Below, piece after piece: positions 30,201 to 42,200 of a DNA stretch of 64,000 nt. Both the position numbers and the translations under genes were made by a program. Origin of the DNA: Owenia fusiformis (Eukaryota; Annelida; Polychaeta; Sabellida; Oweniidae); the NCBI GenBank assembly GCA_903813345.2, contig CAIIXF020000006.1, forward strand, positions 2,668,001-2,732,000, given 5' to 3'. The number at the start of each line of letters is the position of its first letter. The first letter of the stretch is position 1. The notes below the pieces were generated by a model. It saw only the letters and a program-made list of their open reading frames with translations. It did not search any database and was not told the DNA's origin.

Positions 30201-33200
30201 GGGAGTGGAAAGAGAATATTAGGAGTAGAAAGAGAATAGGGGGAGTAGAAAGAGAATAGGGGGAGTGGAAAGAGAATAGGGGGAATAGAAAGAGAATAGG
30301 GGGAGTAGAAAGAGAATGGAGGGAGTGGAAAGAGAATAGGGGGAGTGGAAAGAGAATAGGGGGAGTAGAAAGAACATTGGGAGAGATGAAAGAGAATAGG
30401 GGGAGTAGAAAGAGAATAGGGGGAGTTGAAAGAGAATAGGGGGAGAAGAAAGAGAATGGAGGGAATGGAAAGACAAATGGGTAGTGGGCAAAAAGGGCTT
30501 CAAACAAAAGAATATTCAGTCATGAAATATCTCCATGAATCAAGATGCCCCCCCCCCTCCATTCTGTCTATAGAGATGAATTCTGGAATGTTCTGGGAGA
30601 ATACTGTAACTCACATTGTTAACACTGGTGGCTGACTACCCATGAATAAAATTTCTCTCTTTAGTTAAGTTCTACTTCATGCTTTCTCTCTCTATAATTT
30701 GAATAAATTATGTGATTTTCAGGTATTTCTACATAGTTTACAGTACTGACATTTTGTTTATTTACTTTATTCCTTGCCGATTCCACTCTAATTTCTATTT
30801 TTAATGCAGCCCCCATGCCATTTTTTCTGATGGATAGGAAACATAAAACATGTAGAGAGGTTAATAGGAGATACATAAATTATAAGAAAAACTCTGTTAC
30901 AAGAATATTGTAAAAGTTTTACTAACACAAGTCATTCTGTCAGTCAATTGCATCTTCCGAACAAAGACTCCAGAATCATTGACTCTTAATATAAGCCCAT
31001 TGGTCTTATATATGATTATTCCTCACTCTAATCCATGTTTTTTAAGTGAATAAAATGTTGAATAAAAAAGTACATAAAAATGTAAATCTATCTCAATTTT
31101 GATCTAAATAACATGGTCAGTTTAAGTTAGAAAGCTCTGGTAAAAACAGAAGTTTTATTGGAAGCAAACATATTGCTTTTTTCGTAAATATTATGCAACC
31201 TTAAATCTTATTAATCCTATTCCCAGCATAAAATTCCACTTGCATAATCAGATTAACACGAAGAGAGAAAAAACAGAGCAATGATATAGAAAATTGTTCT
31301 ACTTAAATTAGAATGTAAAGTATATGAGATAATATGATTGAAGACCATGTCGTTCTTGAGAATAACAAAATATGCAAGCTTGAAACTACTCTTTATAAGA
31401 GATTTACTTTGTCTTAACCCTCTAAATAAAAGATTATAATATGACTTAGAAGTATGAAGTTTTATGTTATTGTCAGGATCAAAATGATGAAATCACCTGT
31501 GCGAGTCAGAGGATAGTGTGGCTAACCAACAAGGATTAAAGGGTATTTTGGAAATATTTCCTTCAATTTGATGAAGTCCTAAATTTCTGAGAAATGCCTC
31601 GATTTCATACATGTTAATCAACTAATTGATCATGTGAGCAATTCAATGGAATTTATCTGTGTTGCTCATCATAAAAAAATGAACAGAGGCAAATTGGTAT
31701 TTTTTCAACTCCCTCCTACAAGAGGGGGGCAATAAATGGTTTTCCATTCTGACGTGATATGCAAAAAATGATGTTACGCAATACTAGAATTTTTAAAGTT
31801 TCGATCATGTCACGTTGTTCTGTTTTCTAAATACTGAAACAACTTCGCATTAACCCAAAGCTCACTTACTGAGTATCTCCTTTACAAAATAATTCTTCGC
31901 ACATTCCCGTGGGCTTTCAAAATACTTAATAATATTGTGTCTATTTGCATCATCTCGTTAAAGAATCACTTTTTATGAAAGATATCACATTCTTAACATA
32001 ATTGGACCTCTCTTGTCTGTGTTTATATCAGATGTATTAAAACATTGGTCCAACTCTTATCGAAGGGATGCAGATATAACAGACTTGCGTAAAAAATGAG
32101 ATATAACTTCAGCTGGATTGTTGAGAGGAATAAGTCCCAGGTACGCCCAGGGGTTTCAAAGAATTTCTACCAGGCAGGCATGAAAAATAACTATTTTTTA
32201 AGTATGGCTTTTTAACATGGAAAGCATTGCAAAATTCCTCAAATCAACTACCATTATGTCTCTTAGGATCATTAGATGTAGTTGAATTTCTCTTTTAAAG
32301 AAGCAAAATGAAATAATAAAAAAAAAGGTGCAAACATCCTGTGTGGTAAGAACAGGCGTTGGTATTACTTCTGTATTCATGCTTCCAATGAACTATTAAA
32401 GATGAAAGAATTGTGCTTACTTTGCAATAGGCTTTATAAGAGATTTCAAATTTGAAGCACTCCTCCAGAAAAATTAAATTGGTCCATGAAAAATAAATGA
32501 ATAAATAAGAGGGACACTGTATTATTTGAGGATGTGCAGAGGACTGCATATATCTTTATTTACATGTAAAACATGTCAAATCTTGAGTGATTAATATCAT
32601 TAAATACAAATATTCAACTTTCCATTAGCTAATGTGATATCACCTTATGATGTTTAACTAATTGTATAATGTAATTGATGGAGGCTGAAGCAGATTATTA
32701 TATTAATACATGGAACCCATAAAAATTACAAGCATATATATTCTATGATCATTCTTCAGTTTTAACTACAATTGGTTATTCAATCATTCAAATAAAATAC
32801 AGATAATATAATAATAAAAAAAGTAAAAATATTTCCAACAGATAAATGATGTGCTTAAAAATACAGTATGTTTACAGCCGAAATGTAAAGGTTAAAGTAA
32901 CAGATATACATAAATTATCAAAGCCACATAAAAGCTGTTTACCAACAAGCCATTAAATCAAAAGATGGAACAGTCCTTCAGAACAGGTAAAAAAGAAGTC
33001 CATTTTCACAGGAAGATGATACACAAAATTTTAAGTTGAATCTCTACTCTACAAAAATTTAAAACTCTCATGAAAAATTTTAGAGTAGACAATGCCACAA
33101 AATAATAATTAATATGTTTTTGATGCATTTTCCTAGGGAGGAATGCATAAAAGTAACCCATAAATAAAAATTAGACATATATAGTTTAGGGCTGCCATAT

Positions 33201-36200
33201 ATACTATAGCTAGTAACAGTAATAGCACCTCTAGATCATACAGACAGCTTATAGTAAAGCTACCTGGCTAGAATATCAAAAGGTCAGAGAAATGTCATGA
33301 TGGTCTGATGTTTAAAAGCTTAAAAATAATCAAAAAGAGTGGAATCAGCAAGGAATGCTTATAGACCTGAAGTTAATAATTCAAATTAAACAAAATCTGA
33401 AACTTCATTTTAACTGTAGAGTAAATGGTAGATTAGAATGAACTTAGGGGAATTTTTAAGAATGGGACACTGGTAAATTATGTATTTTCCCTCATTTCTC
33501 TGAGAACGAACTATGGTTTACCTGTATTTCTGTAAAATCTTGAGAAAAGAAAGTTTTGCATATGTGTAATATGTCCATTCACTGAATTTGTCTCTGATTC
33601 CACTATTCCACATATACTTTGCTTTTCCATCAGAATGACAACATTTTTCATTAAAATTCACATCACAGTATGAGGGACAAATCGCAATGAACACTTTCTG
33701 TCTAGGTTTATAATCAATTCAAATTCAACACATAATATGTAGAAGTGCATGTCAAATATAATGAAGGAGAATCTCTCCTGAGATGTAATTTCATTAATTC
33801 AACGTCCCAGATCACACAATTTTTCAGATAAGATTGCAGATAAATGGAAACATTGTATAAGTGAAGAGAATATTAAATATTGCAGATAATGCAGGCTGAA
33901 AGGTCCTAACTTTCATGGAAATTGCTACGGAAAGCTTCGAGAAATTGCATTATTTTTGCTTATTCATATTCTTCAATGGAAATTACATTAGTTTAATGTG
34001 TGGTAAGATGACCTTATGTCTCTTCTCATTTATAAGGGTAATAATGAAAGGAAGACATTTTACAATTATCTTATTGTAAATGGCTCATCACTACTTGAAA
34101 TCAGTAGAAAAACATTATAAAGGGAAAACTTATCCAATACAATAAACTGCATCAACCAATATTGACCAAAAGACAAATAGGCTTCAATAAAAATTATCAA
34201 CTAATACAATAAACATGATCAACTAATAAATCTATATATCAAAACTAGTTGAATGTGGCATCAAGGTTATGATGCATGATAAGACCCATGTAAAACTTCC
34301 AAATACAATCTATCAACATGAACATCTCCAGGTTTTATCTTTTCCAAAAAAATACAAAGCTTACTCTCTCTTTAAAATAGATTCAGTTCAGCTGAGCAAA
34401 CTGGATCTGTATTGAGATACTGTACCAGTAACCTAGTTTCAACAAATGTAACAAAAAACACAAATACAGTCTGAAGCACTGCTACAAGGATATCATTTAC
34501 TTCAGAGAGTGTTCTCTCAGGTCTATGAACTATGCCATCTGTTTACAAATATAATTAACAAGTGAAGTTCAGTTGCTATAATTTTTTGTTTTTATTATCT
34601 GTTTATTAAAGGTATTTTTGGTTATAATCAAACAGGTCTTTATGTAAAGCAGGATATATAGAGGATATCCTATGATTTATGAGTGATATGATTTTTATCC
34701 ACGAATGGATATGATATCTGCACGAGCGAGCGTAGCGAGAGAGTGCAGAATATCAATATCCATGAGTGGATTAAAATCATATCACGAGTAAATCATAGGA
34801 TTTTAAATGAATTTTTCAAACAATCCGGCGATAGTGCCACTTAGCCTCGTTTTGAGTCTGAAGTAGCAAAAATCAATAATTCAGCAATAAGCATACGGCG
34901 CCGTATGTCATGGCTAAAACACTGTATGCTATGGTTAAGTGAAAAGTTGTCAAAAAATATCATATTTTACCACTGATTGCAAAAAATACCATTTTTATTT
35001 TGACATGTTATCCTATGAATATCATGCTAACTATGGAATAAGTATTATTAACCTCTTGAATACCTGGAGTGACGAGATTTCTCGTCACCTAAGAAATGAC
35101 CTTGAAACCCAGAGTGGCGAGAAAATCAGTCACAATATTTTTCACTAAAATTGCTCTTATTTGAACAATTTTAATCCAATTTACACAAAAATTGTTTTAA
35201 ACCTGGGGAAATGATCTCTGCCATCTAATTTTACTCAAATGAGCATCAACTGTTGTATGTGTATGTAATAAAATGGCAAAAGCTGGCAAAAATGAAAAAA
35301 TTCTCTGGTTTCAACGGATTTTTGAGCCTGGGATTTAAGAGGTTAAGTTAAAAATGCATTCATTTCATGTCTGTATATATGCCATTCTGTTTTATGCAAA
35401 TGATATCCTAGATATGTGCTCTTCTCTCCATGATGCCATAATTTGAGATAAAAGCTTCCTTTGCACCATCATCATAGAGTGGCTACCACTACCAGGGGTC
35501 GCATTAGTTGATATCATTTAAGATAGATAATATAGATAATGTTACTAGGTAAGTTCTCCCTATTCATATTCCAGGTAAGTATTCCACTTAGCCTAGAATT
35601 TATTTTTAATCTTACCATGTTATATTTCACATTATTTCTCTGTAAAATTTGATTGAACTGGATGTTTTCTTGCATTTCTATATAATTTAAAGTGTTGGCT
35701 GTATACCTGTTTACTTTATTCCTTGCTAATTCCACTCTTTTACATTTCATTTTATATTTCAAAGCATGACAACATGACTTTTTGTTCACTGGCAGTGAAG
35801 TGGAGTAGCTAACAGGCCAAGCCATTTACATAGTTGTTTATCATCACCTACATATACTTCATCAGATAGAACTCATATGGAACAAGGGACCATGTCAATA
35901 TTTCAATATTTTCTAAAATGTAATAAATCTCATTCCAGACTGATTCACTCTCTTAAAAAAGAAATTGAACATTAATTGACTCTGTTGAAATCAAATCACA
36001 TTCCATTTTAAAATCAATGTCTGCTTTAAAATATAATATATGTTTACCCTCTCCTATAAATAAATGTGATTATGAATGCTTTCACATTGTTATAAGGGCA
36101 TTGTCCTCTGTCTGATCTACCTTCCTATGAGCCATTGTATCAATCAATCACTTAAAGTTTTACCCTGCGTGCAAAGTCTAGTTAAACTACACTCTGCCTA

Positions 36201-39200
36201 GTAGAGACCATATTACAGTTTAGTAGTCCCACCCCCACGATGGGTACCGGTGACAGTTTGGGTAATAAATCACTTTTGACCTACGCGCTGACCTTTCTTC
36301 CACCAATCAGCGAGCTTGAAGAAACATACGCCAAATGCGTTCTAATTAAATATGTGCATGTCATTGGGCAATTCCGGGCTCAACGATGACACCAGAAGGA
36401 ATGACCATATATAGAACGTTTGGCCGAAAATTTGGCCAACGAACACTGATTGGCGCGGTGAGTTCACAGGTTTATTTTAGTTTGAAAGAGTAAAGACGAA
36501 GCTCTCTTTTAAGAAGTGAAATCAAACGAATGCAAAGGGTATTAAAGTTTTCAATTTTTCTAAGCTGATCTGATCAGCATGTGAAAGTCTATTTGATGAA
36601 ATATCTAAAACAAATATGATGCATCCGAGATGACAACAGCCTATGGGAAATGATAGCCAATAAGTTATAAAACATTCAGAAAAAATTTACCATGATAAAT
36701 TCCAACACTTAGACTCAAGCAGAGAAGACTTTTAAACCTCTTGGATTTTACAAGAGATATAAGAAATTCTTGAACAATCCTACTATTACCTTATTAAGAA
36801 TTCAAGAGAGCTGAAAATGGCAATTTGATCATACATAATTCAACATCATTGCTCCTTAAACTTTGAATGAGGTTTATTGTTTTTTGCATTACATACAATT
36901 GGAGTCGGCTACGCTACTTATAAATTCTAAATTGCGTGGACGTTTTCCAGGATCTTTCATTTCAAAAACAAGAATTACCATTTTCACGACCCCTTCGCCT
37001 ATGTTTTGTATAAGTCAAATAAAAGTTGTGAGGCTAGACTTTGACAAATTATCTACATGTTCCTCTTGCACTAAGACCCTATACGCTGAATTAGGGGCCC
37101 TGGTGAAAGCCTACCTATGTAGCAGCAGGCAACAGGTGATTTTCAACAGTTGTTTTCACAAAATTGCCTGTTGTTTTAGGGGACTTTTCAACTTTTGCGT
37201 TGTGAGAAATTCTAGTGTAATTCTAGTCCCTGTAACTGTAAATGAATTTGGGAATTTATTCTCTGTATTTAGGGTCTCATTACTCTAATCAGTTGCTCAG
37301 AAAATCAAATGAGAGAGATAATGTAATCAAATGAAAAGATAAGAAACAGCAAGCTTATAAACAAACAACTTACTTTAATGATTATGTCAATAAGCATTAC
37401 AATAATGTAATTTCTACGATTATCCTCTGGTAGTAGAACAAGCATCCTGAAGTCGACAGTTTATAAAAGATTTTCTATTGAATTCACTCAATGGTTCATT
37501 CACTTAATGCTAAAAAGGGAAGCAATTGGCTTTCGTATCAGAATAAGTCATTTAAACAGAAATAACAGAAAAGATATAAATTGATTTCTACCATGTATTT
37601 TCAACTCATCATACACATGTTTCATTAGAATGTTTCGGCACATGCAAAATGAATGAAAACAACAGGCAAAATTATTAGAAATTATAATTTTAACACAAAA
37701 ACACTTGCTAAATTTCTCAAAACAACAGGTGATTTCCGTTAAATCAACCTGAGAAATGGCCTGTTGCTTGCTACTGTTATATATATCTCTTATCTTCCTA
37801 TAAAACCTCTAATAACCATAAAGGACAGAGAAAAAGAAGAAAAGTGAAAATCACCAAGAAATGTGAAAATCACTAGGAAATGTGAAAATCACTATGAAAT
37901 GTGAAAATCACCTTTAGATAAGGGAAAGACCACTACATGACATAAACTACTTGTATTTCTTATAGTCATAACTTACCCGTATTCTTCGCATGGCTGCAAC
38001 TATCTCGACTCTGCTACTTGGGCGTGGCACATCCAAAGTCCCAATGTACTGAAATGAAAAAGAACAAGTAATCAGATTTTTTCACATAATTATGAAATAA
38101 AAACTATTTCAGACTGCAACTTAAGGCATAAAATACAATTCAAAATGCAAAATCATTAAAACATGAACTATCATTCAATGATCCATAACAATTCAAGGAA
38201 TAACTATTATTCAAGGAACGACCATCATTTAATGATCAACAATAATATTCAAGAAACAACTAACATTTAGGGAACTAACATTTAAAAAAAACCATCATTC
38301 CAATTATTCTATGAACAACCATCGTACCAACAGAAATAGTATCTATGTGTATCAAGTGTTTCACTGAAACTCCATGGAGACCTGAAATGTTTTGAAGAAT
38401 TAAGGAATCAAATTTAACCTGATTCGGTATACTATTTCTGAATCAGATCTGCTATTAATTGTTTTTTTCACCACGCATCTTGAACATATCTTAGACTGCT
38501 CTGCAGTTGGCAATGTGTCTGATGTTGCCTTTCAATGTTTAACTGTTCTGTTTCTGGTTTGCAATAAGTACATGATGAATGATGTGCTATGCACATAGAC
38601 AAAAAAGAGAGAAAATACCTTTACTATTATAAGATGAAGCATTTTCTATAAGATGTACAGATATTGGGTGGTTTGAGACAAAGCAGAATGTGGATTTTGA
38701 TTCACAGGTGGTTAAGCCCTCCCCCCCCCGCCAATATTTCAACAATCTAATGGTGTGTCCCCATGGCCATTGCCTTCAATAGTTCATTCATCTTAAAATA
38801 TAGAGATTTATGTACTTAAATGCATACCTCGGTCAGAATGTATCTATATCTCATGTTTAATTACATTTCAATGAGGATACATGGAAAAGAATCAAGATTT
38901 ATTCTAAGTTTAAATGCAATAAATGTTCATTAAGGCACAATTTACTTGTTTTTTTATATGGATGTTGGGCATTTTTATTAGATGCGCTTGTTTTGCTAGT
39001 GGGCTACTTTTTAAAGATCTTGTCTCAGACAGAGAATCAACAGTTGTTATGTTACAAATATACATAAGATCAATCCACATAAAAAATAGTTCCAATTCTG
39101 ACTTGATGTTAAGTTTTGAATTAGGGTTATTTAGTTTTCTTAACCCTACTATCACACCAAACTAGTTCTCACTACGTTCTCGAAAACGGGCTTCAACTGT

Positions 39201-42200
39201 GTACGAACGGACTGGACGTACTAAGAACCGTTTGGGATCTATTTACAAACTTCATCGAACGTACTCGAACGGGTAGGTCCTCTAGAACTTAGACAATGCT
39301 CAAAATGTTCTCGTGGTCGTCACGTTCTACAATTAGAACGAGTGACAACGTACTAACGACGAGCTGGACGTACTACGAACGGAACCGTCGTACTTCAATC
39401 CTACTAGGGACGTTTTAACAACGAGTTGAACTGTCTGAGGACGTGTTGAGAACGAGGTAGAACTCATTGCAAACGGGTTTAAACTGATTAAGAACGTATT
39501 TAACACTGCTTATGAACGAGTTAGCAAAAATATAGCTATCACACCAAACAAGTTGCCACTGCGTTCTTCAAAACTGGTTCTAAACTGTGTGCGAACGGAA
39601 TGAACGTAGCTGCAATTTTCTAAGGTCTATTTACGAACTTCATGAACGTTCTCAGACGGGAATGTGATTTTAGAATTTTGAATCGATTCAAAATTCGATG
39701 GCGACCATACCGTTCTGTTATCAGGTCATGATGACCTTCTAGACTAAGGGACGCGTTCTACGGCGTTGCACACCGACGTGGTGCGACCTGAACGAACTGC
39801 GAACGAGATGGACGTATTGAAGACTGTTTAAGAACGAAGAAGCTAATTATTTCAGACATATTTCCCGACCACAGCCAGATTGAGCCCGTTTTACGACGTT
39901 TTCGTAGGACTGGCAAAAACGGGTAAGAACGAGTTTGGTGTGATAGGGGGGTAAACGAGATAAATAAAGGCTGTGGAATCCACAATGGTTTTTCCAAATG
40001 TTATTGCTTTTATTCAGAAAGATAACATTATTGTAACACTTGCTAGAGTTTCGCAACAGGTTAAATTGCTATAGAGCTTTGTAAATGAAGGAGTTTTGGG
40101 GATTTTAAGCTTTCTATCAAAATGCTCCATAATGAAGCAATTTAACGTTGCTGTATAACAAGGACCATGATCTAGAACTATACCTGCTCATCTTGGCTTA
40201 CTGTACATGCTATAAAAATTTGTACTCACAGATAAACCAAAATACACAATTTTGGCAAATAAAGGTATTGCTTTTTATGTATTAAGACTGGTATACGTTA
40301 ATTTTTATGCATGAACCCAACACTATATGTTTAGATTTATCATGGCATACTGTAGTTGGTTTTACGTACAAGATACATATAGTACACTATACATTTTGTT
40401 TTATTAATGATTTTGGTTTGTTCTCTCCAACAATTTTCACTCTCACTCTTGCACTTTCGAATATTGCAACAAGAAAGGCTATAGGCATTTATGTCAAAAG
40501 CATAATCATTTCACAGTCTTGGAATCACTCCACTGACTGATAAATGTACAATGTAATAAACTCATAAATTCTTAATTGATATAATTGCCCAGTGGTCCAT
40601 TCACTGAGCAAACAGAATAGATAAACATGGAAATATTGCTTCTGGAATTGAACAAGCAGATTTTATTGAATTCTGAACAATTGTAAGATTTGCGGAAATA
40701 GTATTATTTACCCAGTGATTGTGGTAGAAACTAATAATCAATGATAAATGGCGTTAGATAATGAAAACAATCAAGGCTTGTAGATTCTGAAATCTCAAAC
40801 TGCTCATGCGTATTCCTCTCTATTTCTCTCTAAAACATGTACAAAGTTCACAAATTTGGCTGTTTTATATAATTTAGGATATTGAGCACTTGCACATTTA
40901 CTCTGGTTTTACATTATTTACTTTATTCTGTATTTGAAAACATGGACGTCATAATATTTTGTTGATGGGAACCTGCTCATAACTCTACCACAAATCATTG
41001 TAAATCAACACACTGATTTCATTCAGAAGGAGCTCATCTGGGGAGTAGACCATTAGATCTTTCAAGGACCGTTTCTCAAGAACATTTGGGTTACTGTATG
41101 TTATTGCTTTATGTTGTGGAAGATCTTTCTTTTGATAGTTACAAAACACATAAAGATGTTAGAAGTATCAGAATTCTAGTAGTTATGAAATACAGACTTG
41201 TGTTCAATATGAGACATGAAAAAATTATTTGATCTTAATTTGTTCCTGACTCAAGATCAAATGGTCCCCTTCAATATTGATAGAAATGTAATTCAAGTGA
41301 ATATTGCCATTGACAAAATTTTGATATTCATCATATGATTCCATTTCACAATAGAAAAAATGAGAAAGATTGATTCAGTAATATTTTCAAACATCCATCA
41401 TGCAGAAAATACATGTAGTCTGAAATACCAGAAATACCGGATACCCCAGCTGATAGGTACAGATGATCAAAATCCATTTTTGCATTTATATCATTTCCAA
41501 AAAGTCAATGTCTAATTTTACCATGTTCCTTGGGTTCTGGCGAAGACCAATATTCAAATAAAACATACTCTCCTAGGCATTATTTACAAATATCAATAAT
41601 TGTACCAAGCTCAAGGCCCGAGTTTGAAATGAAAATGCTGATGTGAAATTTACCAGAATTTACTGAGATACCTAATATCTTGTTTCCAAACATCAAACGT
41701 GTTTTACTAATCATATCATGAATATTGATCTGAGGTAATAGAACATTCTGAGCCTTATAAAATACATAATGTATCTGAAACAAGTCAAAATGGTAGAATA
41801 GGGAGGTGAGGGGTGTCTGCCTTTCCCTTTTCACTATTTTCAATTGAGTTTTCTCCAAAAATAAATGTTATACTGTTATGCTTGTATCTTCTTGACATTC
41901 TAAGTATGAAATTAAGGAATCTCCATTCTACTTTGTTAGTTTTTAATAGGATTTCAAATTTAGTAAGGTACTATGACAAAAATAAACTCAAATAAGATCA
42001 AAATCACTTAAATATTTGTTTAACATTGAAAGCTTTGTATTACTTGAATGTTAGTCAGCGGAAAAAGGAAGTAAACTTAGTACAGTATTATAATCCAATA
42101 GAATAAAATACTTTTGTCAGTATGTGTGGCTATTATATTAAGTTCTGATACATATTGATTGAAAATGTATTCAGTGTGTATGACACATTGCATTTCAAAA

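Larger units (their letters stand above)
10788..37976. other. NOS1AP intron 2 (27 kb)
   Basis: Very large intron with no other convincing gene on either strand. The repeats listed separately account for its recognisable structure. The remaining stretches (10788-13350, 13790-16578, 20330-21300, 22831-25173, 25324-26396, 26561-28124, 30841-34667) are AT-rich sequence in which I see only short chance reading frames and simple AT repeats. Confidence 0.8.

Noticed and set aside
30040-30507. 155-codon minus-strand frame rich in Phe, Ser, Leu and Pro
   Set aside because: It is the 20-bp purine tandem repeat; two frames are open at once, as expected for a repeat.
36863-37288. 141-codon plus-strand frame
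   Set aside because: No recognisable motif, opposite to the NOS1AP intron, and its 3' part falls in an inverted-repeat element.
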